DNA from: Hydractinia symbiolongicarpus
Taxonomy: Eukaryota; Cnidaria; Hydrozoa; Anthoathecata; Hydractiniidae
DNA length: 60,000 nt
Direction: 5' to 3'
Assembly (NCBI RefSeq): GCF_029227915.1
Contig: NC_079876.1
Coordinates: forward strand, 30,975,828-31,035,827
Shown: piece after piece, positions 23,111 to 34,313 of the stretch
Layout: each line of letters opens with the position of its first letter
Numbering within the stretch: position 1 is the stretch's first letter
The notes under the pieces: generated by a model
The model's database searches: none
What the model saw: the letters and a program-made list of their open reading frames with translations, nothing else
Told to the model about the DNA's origin: nothing
Position numbers and translations under genes: made by a program

Positions 23111-25401
23111 GAATAATCTTTGTGTTACTATGTTAATACTTGTCCAGTAATGTATCTAACAGAAAAGCAAAATAAATTGCTGAAGTAAATTTAACGGCTT
23201 TCTTTACAAAAATGGTGTCACTCGACACCGAAAAAAAACAACAAAAAAAAACGTCCTTTCGTCTTGACATAAGTGAAAAGAGCATATTAAAAAAGCATAT
23301 TCAAAAGGGAAAAAGTTCTAGTGAAGAAGTAGAAATGTTAAGTTGGAAGTGAGAAGTGAAGCTAGAAGTAAAGAAAGTTAGAAGAAGAAAATAAAGGCTA
23401 GAGTTTGGAGTTGATTTGAATTTACAGATAGTAAGAACTTTGATATTTTTAGACGTTTGGTTTTTATGTCGCTGGAGCAAGCAGGCTCCCTTTTTTCAGC
23501 AAAAGTAACCCGCCCGAAAGCCTCAAATTCTTAAAGTAGCCATATTTGTTGACATTTTGTTGCATAATTAATGTGTGCCCTGGCGCGTAACTAATGTATT
23601 TGTCCTAAAATTCAAAATGCTACATAAAGCTGTTGGCTGACTAACATACGGAAAACTTTTATTACTAAGCATAAATAGTTTTAGTTTTAGCTAAGTGTTC
23701 CCAGTTTTAGTATATTTAACTGGTTGTCTTAACTACTGATAGCTGACTGATATTAGCCTTTAAGTCCTACTTTTCATCCCCATGGTTAGCTCTAACCTAT
23801 GACTTACGTCGTTTTTCGTCTTTTTTCATTATCTATAGCTAGCTACCTTTATGAGCACGAATTATGATGTAATAAGTTAGCTATAGCTACCTATATAATA
23901 TTTCAAAGACTTGAACTTTTGCAGGATAGTAAAGTAGGATGTATTCTTTTAAGAGTATAATTTTTTTCACATTTCCTGTAAACTTAACAAGGGGACCCAA
24001 CCAATATGATAAGTGGAATAATTTTCTTCAGAATTTAAAGCGTGTGTGTTAAGTTATTTTTTATTGTTTTGTTTCTGACGTATCTTTTTGTCAACCTACA
24101 TGTAAAATGCCAGGTTATTTTTACAGGGGGTTGTAGACATTATTGGCAATTTAAGTGTGATGGTATGGATGTTCGTGCTTTTGTTTATGTTGCAAACTGT
24201 TGTTTTTTAAAATTGTGTATACTTTTGTGGGAAATATATATACTGAAAGAACAAATTCACGTTTTTGCTAAGAATTTTAAAATTGTAGTAATAACTGTGT
24301 TTGTTGATACTGAAAAAATTACTAATTGTTCTGACTAAAACTTTTTTGTTTTTTATATTGTATGAAATGCCTGACTTTTCTATAATTTGATGTGTTTCAT
24401 AACCTTTATGTGGAGTATTTATGGGCAATGGCAATATAGGATATGCTAAATGAACTGATTTTCTTTGATTTGGATATGCTCTTTAAAAACCAATCTGTTT
24501 TGCATTTTGTGTAACCTTTTGTGAGAACGGACCGTATATATTCCAAAAATAATATCTTTGTTCATTCAAAATTTACTCCTTATTCTTTTTGACATTCACG
24601 TTTAAAATGGTTGGTAAAGGGCACTACAGTTCATCATACTAAGAAAAACATTTTGTGTTCTTAACCGGTTTTATAATTTTTACATTTTGTGTATATTTTT
24701 TGGGAACAGGATAGTGTGTAACCGAATAAAGGATTTTCCAGATATAAATTTGATGTTTTTGACACTTTTGATTAAAATATTAAAGGTTTTCAACGTAATC
24801 AAACGTAATCACTATATAGGATGTAAATATTTGAGATGTGTCATTTCTGACTACATTATCATTGTTGGTGTTGTACGTGATACTTTATATTATTTTGATA
24901 AGCGTTTCAAGTTCTACACATTGGAAGCAACGTGTAAACAAATTTTAGGAAAAAAATGTGTATTGACGGGTCCTGGCAGACGTCATCAAAATACAAGTTA
25001 CGATTATCTTTTCCAATGTAATCCTGCCTAAGTGGATTTTGTGAAACTTCTATAGAAATTTTTTATTTGTACTTTAGAGGACTTTACTGACGTCACCAAA
25101 ATTTTAAAATTTTAAAACACTTTATCTCCTTATGCGTTTGCGAACACTTATTTTATCACTGTTTCAATCTGCACGCATTAAAGGCAACAGATAAACTACA
25201 TTTCGCCAACTTTTTTATGTATGGACTGCTGACGTTAGCAAAATCTACAAAACAACCTAATATTCTGCCTGAGCGGATTCTTCCACGGGTCTTATGGACT
25301 GGTAAAATAACAGTTAATATTTTACCTGGATACTTTTAACACTGATCAGGAAATTCTGAAAATTTCAGAATACAAATCTTGTTATGTATAAACTTGACGA
25401 T

Positions 25402-26204
25402 TCGAATATAATAACTTTTGAACGAACTCCATTTGAATGAAGGGAGTAGTTTATTGTTAATTAATTCAGCAATAAATATCTATTAGCATTTAGATATTTC
25501 AGTATTTGGGCCTTCAGAATTTAAACGCTAATGGTGCATGGTTTGATAAGAGCTGATCTGAAAAAGTTTTAAAAATGAGAAACAAGAATACAATTTTGCC
25601 ATAAACTGAATTATCACCAGGTTGTTTAATTATTGCCTCTTTTATCTCACTTTGCCTCTTTAATTTGAAAAAGGAAATTTATTAAAAAGATACAAATCAA
25701 TGCCATGTGATGCACAAGGTATATTTATATATAAATATATGTATATAAATTTAATCAAGTTGGTTTGTGATATTTTTGTTAAACAAGTAACGTATTAAGC
25801 AGGCGATCCATGATTTTGAAACCTGTGGACAATACAGAATTTATTTTATCGAAATTGATTTTTTGAATTCTACAAATTTAATTGTTTGTTATCCTTTTTT
25901 GATTCGAATTCTCAGGTTTGAGTTTCTTTTCAGAGAGTCTGATTAGTTGAATTTTTTTAAAATTACTTCTGAAATTTTAAATTGATGAATTGAATTTAAC
26001 AAGTTGAAACAAAAAAGGGTAAACACACAATAAACTTGCGAATTTGATAAATTGATGGTCCTTTTCGTGAGATTTTTAAAAATCAAGTCTTTTCTTAGAA
26101 ATCCTAGAAAAATATTTGTGATACTTACGCTTATTTCAAGAAAAATTTTCAAGAAAATTAGGCACTCAAGGAGAACTAATAATTAGCCAGTCACAGAATA
26201 GTTA
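25402..26204. other. Intergenic, no gene recognised
   Basis: AT-rich with a TATATA-rich patch at 25720-25755. No coding signal. Confidence 0.4.
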
Positions 26205-26460
26205 GCTGTTTTCAATGGCATAGTGGCTTAGTGGTTATAACTTTGGTACTCTGTGCGAAAGAATGGGGTTCGATTCCCCTTGGCAGCAATTTAAAATGGG
26301 CGAGTTAATAGTACCATAGCCCTAGCTTAACCCACCATGTGAAGGAAATAGGGGAGATGGCACACTATGTGGGCTGTTGAATGTTGCAGGGAGTTGTCTG
26401 GTAGAGCGCGGAGCACAATTGAGTCTGCGTAGCTCAAAATGAGCATTATTAAAGAACAAA
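26205..26460 (+). mobile_element. tRNA-derived SINE
   Basis: Perfect A box (TGGCTTAGTGG, 26224-26234) and B box (GGTTCGATTCC, 26267-26277) are spaced as in a tRNA. A non-tRNA body follows (about 26290-26440) and an A-rich end (AAAGAACAAAAC). The sequence does not fold as an intact tRNA because the acceptor stem does not pair, which favours a SINE. The exact 5' end and target duplications are not visible. Confidence 0.55.
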
Positions 26461-27846
26461 ACTATTCTGATTTCAAGAAAAAGCATGGAAAAGACGCAGT
26501 TAGCTGGTAAGAACACAAAGAAGCCTTTAACGGCTAATTATAATATGCGTAGCGTCTAATTATCTTGCATCAGCTAAATATAAATATTGTTACAGGTTAA
26601 TCATCAGTTCACCCTGACTGTTCGGTGCTGCAACAATAAACTTTTGTCATGTTTCCGCAACTTTTCTGCAAAAAATCTAAAAAAAATCCTGTGCGAATAT
26701 GCCTTTTTATCTGACAGAAGTGGTCCCACAAAGTGTTGTTTAGAATTTTTTTTAGCGCCCTTTTTCCCCCATAAGAACAGGCGTCAGGTGAGTCAGGTGT
26801 CCAGTAATAAAAAAAAATACACAAAGCAGGACAAATGTTTTTCGTTGCTGCTCTTTAGGAAAATAGAAACTCTAATCAAAGAAATATTTTATGTAGCTAG
26901 CTAGCTATCTGGCTCTATACGAAGTTATTATACGATAGTGAGTATATAAGTAATTTCACGACTATAAAAAGGGGTATGTCAGCACCAAAAAATGGGATAG
27001 CTATCTAGCACACCTTTTTTACTTACATCTAAAATAATTCTAACCTGACAAAATACACGATTTTAAAAAATGTGCATAGGTTCCCAGCTACATCAATAAA
27101 ACCAAATCAGAGACCAACAAGTGGCAAGAGGGCGACCAACAAAATGTAAGCACTTTTAGTCATGACAGTACACAAAATGTTCTGGCCACACGAAGAGTAC
27201 ACAATCTCTGTTCATATTGGTCATTAAATTGACATAGATTAAAATACAGCATCTTCATTGCCTTTTAAAAATTTGTAATTTTTTTGAGATTTTAGCCTGG
27301 ACAAAACTTAAGAGCGTCCAGGCTCTGTGCTGTCTCTAGATATCTATCTATCTTCCATTAGGTGATTTTAAAGATTCCGCCCCGCGTAGCGCCGACGGAA
27401 ATCAATAAGGGCTTTTTAAACTTCTTGATCTGAAGGGTTTTGTTATTTTAAAAGAAAGTGATAAATTTTTTCGCTACCAAACAGCACCAAATACCTGGAT
27501 TAACGAGAACAATTTTGTTGCGAACGAATTTTATGCGAAAAGTTTTTTTTGCAGAACTTAGTTTTGCCAAATTAGGATTCTGTAAATTTTTTAAAAAAAC
27601 CGCTTATCACGAAAAAACTCAAGAATATGATAAAAAACACACAAAAATATATTATTTTTGGAGGAAGTTAATTTCGTGAATGAGATGTCGATTATTAGCA
27701 ATTTCTTCTCGAAAACATTTCACACATTAAAGTACACGAGATGCACCTAAATTTGGTATCGAGACTTGGGATTAGTGTTGTCTTTACTTTTAAAAAAATA
27801 AAGTTTCTAGAAACATTTTGTTTGAAAACAGAAGTAGCGAAAGCGA
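26461..27846. other. Intergenic, no gene recognised
   Basis: A perfect 9-bp inverted repeat, AGCCTGGAC...GTCCAGGCT, lies at about 27293-27326, and a TCCG...CGGA hairpin at about 27377-27400. These may be ends of small elements. No exon structure. Confidence 0.4.
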
Positions 27847-28067
27847 TTGGCAGACTTGACGGTCAGTGAGGGACATGATGCATCTTGGAAGGACCTTAGC
27901 GTTGGGTGTTTTTTAATGAGCGCAGCTTACGAGCTAAATTTAAGTTTGGTTGAGTATTACGCAAGTATAATGTACCCGCAAGCATATTTTCACTTTATAA
28001 CTTTTAATAACTTCCAATTTGAGTCACCTTTCAGTGTGCTTAGTTCTGAATTCATAGTGCACGATCC

Positions 28068-28195
28068 CCTTCTAAGTGGAGCAGTTCCAAAATTACAAAG
28101 TGGGGCAAAATTTATTACAAAGTGGGGCAGGTATTATAAAGTGGAGCATAACACAGGGCGGCGCTACAATTTCCAAAGTGGGAGTGGTTTAGGCT
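28068..28195 (+). repeat. Iterated AAAGTGGGGC-like motif
   Basis: Five imperfect copies of (A)AAGTGGGGCA at roughly 20-35 base intervals. Their spacing is irregular, so this is not a simple satellite. An open frame of 126 codons over them looks accidental. Confidence 0.5.
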
Positions 28196-29199
28196 TAGTG
28201 GGAGATTTTGAGATTTTAAGATTTTAGTGACAATCAAGGAACAAAGGTAGTTGCCAAAACAGTTAGGGGTCTAGGGGACACTGTAAGCCCCCTGGTGGCA
28301 TCCAACACATTTTTACAGTCCTAAAACACGAAGAACGGCTATACTTTGGGGTCAAGGAGGGGGGGGGCGCTGTAAGTGAGATAGCCTGCAGGTTCTTTGG
28401 ATAACATCCAACCTTCATGCAGTAATATAGGCACTTATTGGCAGAACATCCCTGTAATTCTTCGACCTTCTTCTATTTTTGACTCACTCATGACTCATAA
28501 ATTTATCATGCTAAATTTTAGTAAATCTTTGAGCATATTTTGCTTCATACAGATGGTAGAAACTAGTTAATGGGCTGTTCATATGGCATGGGCGAAAGAA
28601 CTTTTCCTTGGGTGAGAAAATACCAAATATTAAGTTCCTATTGTTTATTTTAAAATTTTTTTGCCGAATCAACATAAATTTATCTCGCCTACCAAGGAAA
28701 CTTCTGTTCATATGGGAAAATGCATTACTCGCTTACCGAGATCTCGATCATGCTTACCCAAGATCTCGGTAGGCATGTCAGTTCGCAGTATTGTTTTCAG
28801 TGTGCTCAAATGTTTAAAAAGGTTTGACCTGGTTTCCATACCTGTGTTGATTTATTTTATTATTATTGTGTCAGATGAGAAATATTTACATCAAAATACA
28901 CCTACTAAAAAATAAACAAAATAAAATGTTGTTTCATGTAAACAACAAGTGAGTATAACAACTATATATTTCTAAAAATATAGAGGAATCCAAAAACATA
29001 CTGATGCAGAGATTATTCAAAACTACATCAATTCTGCATGAAAATTCAGAAAACTGTTGATTTTATGTGCGTTGCAAAATTAATATACTAGTCTTCAGCT
29101 GCAAATGATTTGTCAACCTCACGTAAATTAAGATTCGAAATGACGGTCAGATTCTTAAATATTAAGTTAGAACACAAATTTTTAAAATAAATCACAAAA
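28196..29199. other. Intergenic with possible MITE relic
   Basis: GGGCTGTTCATATGG at 28571 and TTCTGTTCATATGGG at 28700 are like the CCCATATGAACAGCCC string at about 45822, suggesting a dispersed short element. AGATCTCG strings repeat at 28738-28772. No gene. Confidence 0.35.
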
Positions 29200-29665
29200 G
29201 AAAACAAGAGGACCTCTGTTTGTACATGATTTGCATGCCAAACAAACGAAAGATATGTTAAATGTGATTGGAAGAAAAATCGGGAAAAGACATCCATAGT
29301 GCTAGAACATTTGAAAAGGTTCTACCATTGAAACGGGATTTCGATGCAGCAATTCCTACTAGTTCAACTTGCAATCTCTTCATTGGTGCTTCTGCATTGA
29401 CAGGGACCATCTCGTCTTTGTGCGTAAATTTCGGCTTAAGTTTGAATTGTCACTCGTTGTTATATCCATGCTTGAATGCGATGACATGATATTTCAGTAT
29501 ATACAGCTCGTAATCTTTCGAAATTTTTTACTCTGTTTTCACCTTTGAACTTGCTGTGGTAATGTTTGATGATGACAGAAACCTCAGATTGTTTAGGTCC
29601 GATAACCGCAAAATACCTAAATGGGAAAAACATTTCCAACATGAAATCTCCAAATAATGACATTA
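29200..29665 (-). pseudogene. Retroelement/Ginger-type integrase relic
   Basis: On the minus strand one frame (29663-29463) reads SVIIKHYHSKFKGENR then LRAVYTEISCHRIQAWI, like the zinc-binding region before integrase cores. Downstream come APMKRLQVELVG and NGRTFSNVLAL, and in a shifted frame MDVFSRFFF. Together they follow the usual PxExxxxDLVxM...NGxxYxxVLxxMDxFSRF order of KRBA2/Ginger and Gypsy-like integrases. The first catalytic Asp has become Glu, and there are at least two frame breaks and several stops. The rest of the core is not recognisable. A further frame at 29777-29992 (MLRGTITRPLPKEDYNLFLK) may belong to the same element. Confidence 0.5.
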
Positions 29666-30120
29666 ACTTAATTGAAGGTATTTAAAAAGGTATCTCGTTT
29701 CCAATTAGCGACATGGAATTTCTAATTAAGGACACCTGAAAAAAAGGAATCGTACTTGGCAAGATAAAAAATTTTATTAACAGTGTATAACACACTTTGG
29801 TTTCTTCTTGTCCTGAGATTGAATCCTTTCTCTTTTGCAGTGGACGTCAGTAAGATTTGAGAAGGCGATAAACACGCTTACTCTCGCATCGTTGCCGATT
29901 TTCATCGTCATTTTTTTCTTATCTTTCAAGCATTTTAAGAAAAGATTGTAATCCTCTTTCGGTAAAGGTCTGGTAATCGTTCCGCGCAACAAATATCAAA
30001 AATATCTTCATCATTATAATAAAATTTTACATTATGAAACTAGTCTACATTGGCGCTTGACTTAATGTCATCTCTTGTTTCTCTGGCTAATTTTCAGCAT
30101 TGCGATGTTTTAACAATATA

Positions 30121-31155
30121 GAAACCAGTGTAACCGTAAATAATTACTCCCCCCAAAAAAATTACTCCCCCAGCAATAATTTCCTGGAGTGGTAATTTTC
30201 CAGGAAATTATTGCTCCCACACGGAAATTATTACTCCCTTGAAATCACTCTTTTATGAATGAAGAAGTAGTTTCTTTCCAGTAAAAACTAAATTTCTTTT
30301 TATTCATAATTTTTATACTTTGTTTTATCGATTCTCTAATCTCAAGCAGTTCCTTTTCTATGTTTTTCTAGAGTGTCAAGCTCCAGTTATTTTTACTTTG
30401 TTTGATACATTTTTTAAACTCAAACGTTGATATTATATACAACAAAATATTATTATTTACTCTATCCAGTAAGTTCTTAAGCTCAAGGTCAAAAGTTTGT
30501 TTTTCAATTTTTCTATTATTTATTTCATTTATAAGTTTTGAAGCTCAAGCAGTTCATGTTTTCCAGATTTTATGAGATTTCAAGCTCCGAAAAATATTTT
30601 CTCTCTTGATTTGTTGTATTTGTTTAATTTATTTCCTATTCATCTTATTACAGTTTTTCGTTGTAAGGTTGTGGCTATCGTGAGAAAAATAGATTATCAA
30701 ATGATCTTGAGAAGATTATTCTAAAGTCAAGTTCAGCTGTATATATACCAACCATTTATAAGAAACAATTAAAATCATTTGATTCTGAAAGCTTTTTGTA
30801 TTGTCATTTCTTTAAACAACTCTTGCTTTTTATAAATGCTTTTATAGAGATTTTAACGGCCCCACTGAAAAAGTGAAGCCAGACCCACCCCACCGGATTT
30901 TTAACTCTTTCGGTAGTCCGGTGTAAGTTTTCTTAATAAATTCTTTTTCTAAACACCATAATAATGGTCATCTTTTATTTATTAAAATAGGAGAGTAAAA
31001 ACTTCCTGCAGGGAGTAATAACTTTATGGTAAATAGATACTCCCGGGAGTAACAATATCCCGGGAAATAAGTACTGGGGACTACTTATTTCCTAATAAAT
31101 TATTACTGGGGAGTAAAATTTCAGGGGAGTATGTTTTTACGGTGACACCGGTTTC
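30121..31155. mobile_element. TIR element with CTCCC-rich iterons
   Basis: Inverted ends GAAACCAGTGTAACCGTAAA (left) and, reversed, GAAACCGGTGTCACCGTAAA (right). Both are followed by repeated ATTACTCCC/GGGAGTAAT units: about five at the left (30145-30240) and six at the right (30990-31130). Palindromic TTTCCTGG/CCAGGAAA and CCCGGGA units lie between them. The 700-bp middle is AT-rich and non-coding. No clear target duplication, and the superfamily is unknown. Confidence 0.55.
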
Positions 31156-32359
31156 AAGTTAGTTAATTAATAATTTATTGAAGAAAAGATATTTCCACTT
31201 AAGGACAATTTCGAATTATCGACACTAACAGGGTGCTTGAATACTTGAATGCTAATCGACGTGTGATTGAATTTCTGAAAAATCCGCCCTTTTGCTTAAA
31301 AAACGTGACAACATGACACCGGGGTTAATACTGTAAGGCCTGTTCTACACTGAAAAGAAATTATATTACTTTTCAAGATAATGTAGGTAAATTGTCTAGT
31401 AAAACCAACTAAATAAAACGAAATGCTAAGGAATATGGTAATTTTACCATATTGATTAAAATGAAGCATGGTATTTGTTTTAAATATTTAATATAAACAA
31501 AGAATTAGGCCATAAGGTAGTTCCCTGAAAAAAAAAAATCTCGTCGCTTGATGAGGTATACAAATGTTGGGCAAAGATGCTATAGTTGCACCCGTTCCCA
31601 TTGTCAACCGATCATTATATAGGTAAAATTACCATTTGCGGTTCAATTCCCAACCAGCTAACTAACGTGTGCGAATTTAAGCAGCCATTAAAAGGTCGCG
31701 TGTGTGGGTTAAACAAAACAACTGGATAATCTTCCAGGAAATGGATTGCCGTACAAATACAAGGCAGTTTCTGAGTAGAATACCTTAAAGGCAAAAATGA
31801 AGTACCATTTGGCGTTGTTTCAGTTAGACGAGCTTAAACATTTAGAGTACTTTGATATGTGAAAGATGTACGGTGTACACATGGTTTACTGTACAGAACA
31901 ACTACGATCGTACTACTGACAGTCTGAGTCACTTCCGTGTTTACTTGTGAAAAGACGTGGATTACACCACCCAATTCGAAATGTGTTACAAGAACTAATT
32001 GCCACCATATGCTTGGGTAAATTTTGTGTCTAAAAACTGTTCGACCAAAACTTTTAAAATTTGGGCATTTTTAGGGGACGAAGTTCACTGCGCAAACAAA
32101 CAAGCACTTATTCCCACGCAAGCCTAGTCAGACCAGATGACCGGTGGAAAGGCCAGTTGCATAAAAGTCTTTAATAACACTTAGGGATGCAGAGAATCAT
32201 CAAAATACAACATATACCGTAAATCCCGTTTACTTAAGTCAACGCTTAATAAGTAGGAGGCAACTGAAATAATCCGACTTTCATTTTGAGAAATGCAATA
32301 TCGACTGACACTGTTCAGCGGTTGTTGCTTGCCGAACTGCACAACGTCAACTAAACATA
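31156..32359. other. Intergenic, no gene recognised
   Basis: No supported exon. A B-box-like GCGGTTCAATTCCC at about 31636 stands alone. Confidence 0.4.
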
Positions 32360-33504
32360 ACTAGATAAATTTGGATGCAAATATCATTCACGATTGGATG
32401 AAGGAAAATTGCCTAATTCTTAATCCAAAAAAGGGCAAAACAGAATTTGTCGTCTTTGCGTCCCGAAAAACACAAGCCTCTGTCAATATTGTGATCGATC
32501 AAAATGATATAAACCAACGAGATTATTACGAATACCTTGGGATTCAACTGGATACTTACCTTAACATGAACCATCACCTTAAAAAAAACATACAAGCGTA
32601 TAATCTCACGCATCAAACTTTTATATAAAATACGTTACAAAATTTCTCCAAATGTTGCTGAAACAATCTTTAACTCAATGATCCATCCACTGTTCTCTTA
32701 CTGCTACGACATATTTGGTGGAATGAATAAAACATGGATTGGAAAATTTGAGTCCTTGCTGAGAAGAGCTAAGCACATCATCAAAACCCGCAAGAATTGG
32801 TCAACATTCGTCACTCAAAGAAAACGGAAAGTAGCAATTGATGTGTTCAAAGCCGTTAACGATATTACTGTTGACAGCAATTACAAATTGGTTAGCCATT
32901 CGATTAACACCAGAGGAAATAGATCTAAATTAGTCTTACCTATCATCAAGACGGAAGCTGGTCGGAAGCTTACGTATTATCAAGGAACTTTAGTTTTTAA
33001 TAGTCTCCCCTCTAATATCAGGGAAGAAAAGAGTATGATAAATTTTAAAAAGTTTTTGAAACAAAGTGAGTTCTAGGTCTATTACCTTAGCTTGATTAAT
33101 TTTTTGCTGAGATACCCTGTAACCCAAGGCTTTGTGAATTTAGAATCCTATTTTTCAAATTCGATTTTGGCAACTTACCTTAGCTTGATCCTATACGTTA
33201 CAGGGTGTCTCGGAGATACGCTATTGTTTCTCTGATTTCTAATGTTGTGAAGTCTGAATCCTAAACTCAAGTTTTTTCTAATTCCCATTTTTGCTAATTT
33301 TTCTGTTCATAGTCTGCTATTTGATTCTTATTTTCTTTTCTTTCTTTTTTTCTAACATTCTCATAATTTTATATATATTATTTAAAACAAAAAACAATTT
33401 TTGGCTCTTTGTTTACTTTGTTTATTTTTGTTTTAACAGGTCACTCGTTGATAACAGTGCAGATATATTATATCATACTGAAGATGTAAACCTGTATAAA
33501 TATG

Positions 33505-33540
<36 letters not shown>
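32360..33540 (+). mobile_element. 5'-truncated LINE, reverse transcriptase C-terminal part and 3' UTR
   Basis: Two frames joined by a frameshift at the A-run near 32580-32589. The first has DANIIHDWMKENCLILNPKK then KTEFVVF, the thumb-side W...N.L.LN..KT pattern of Jockey/CR1-like reverse transcriptases. The second (from about 32590 to 33076) has KISPNVAETIFNSMIHPLFS, YCYDIFGG and the ending VFNSLPSNIREEKSMINFKK. A 3' UTR follows with a 15-bp stem (33109-33123 pairs with 33196-33210). The element ends in an (AAT)n tail at 33507-33537, as in CR1/L2-like LINEs that end in short repeats. The catalytic core is missing, so it is a dead 5' truncation. Confidence 0.8.
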
Positions 33541-33622
33541 TAGATGGCGCCAATATAAAAATGTTTTTGTTGTCACTTTTCAACTGAATAATTTACCATA
33601 AATTATTAAAAACAATGATGCT

Positions 33623-34313
33623 TCAATGATCACGAAAATATTCTGTTTTTGAATTAGTTAATTTCTTAATACTCTGTTTCAGAAGAAGAAGAAAATAATA
33701 TATATGTGACGCTAATGAAAAGTAAAATATTTATAATAAATAGGCACATTTGAATCCATAAGTGTATCGCCCACGTTAATAATGCATGCTGAAGCTCTCA
33801 TACTATCTGTGTGTGCGTTATTTATTAATTATTAATTGATGACAGATCATAATATAATGTAAATGAGGTATTTAAGTAAGAGTGAGATGATATTGAAATA
33901 CATATATAATTTTTTTTTTTCTGCGGTTACATCGGTAAGTTGTTTTTAATAAATATTTTGAATCAATGATCACGAAAATATTTTGTTTTTGAATTAGTTA
34001 ATTTCTTAATACAAAATTTCCCTCTGTTTCAGAAGAAGATCAAAATAATATATATGTGACGCTAATGAAAAGTAAAATATTTATAATAAATAGACACATT
34101 TGAATCCATAAGTGTATCGCCCACGTTAATAATGCATGCTGAAGCTCTCATACTATCTGTGTGTGCGTTATTTATTAATTATTAATTGATGACAGATCAT
34201 AATATAATGTAAATGAGGTATTTAAGTAAAAGTGAAATGATATTGAAATACATATATAATTTTTTTTTCTGCAGTTACATCGGTAAGTTGTTTTTAATAA
34301 ATATTTTGAATCA
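33623..34313 (+). repeat. Two-copy tandem duplication (~340 bp unit)
   Basis: TCAATGATCACGAAAATATT starts copies at 33623 and 33963. They run almost identically to TAAATATTTTGAATCA. Each copy has a CTGTTTCAG acceptor-like site and a CATCGGTAAGTT donor-like site. Copy 2 also has CTGCAG before TTACATCG|GTAAGT; copy 1 has lost that AG. No coding role is proven. Confidence 0.8.

Larger units (their letters stand above)
22243..25401 (+). repeat. Inverted segmental duplication, arm B (~3.1 kb)
   Basis: Reverse-complement partner of 10463-13452. It starts inside the last exon of the intact Gly-rich gene, continues through its 3' flank and ends at CTTGACGATTC (25401), after which the arms no longer match. 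Arm B carries the same Helitron-derived sequence on the plus strand, with a decayed 3' terminus (CTGCCTGAGCGGATTC...GACTGG) near 25267-25305 in place of CTAG. Confidence 0.85.

Noticed and set aside
24042-25031. Open frames of 98 and 114 codons in arm B
   Set aside because: They lie in Helitron-derived sequence and are not kept in the homologous arm A or in the 48-50 kb copy.
26205-26290. Genuine tRNA gene
   Set aside because: A and B boxes are excellent but the acceptor stem does not pair and a SINE-like body follows.
27847-28227. 126-codon open frame
   Set aside because: Composition follows the AAAGTGGGGC repeats, with no recognisable domain and no homologous copy in the window.
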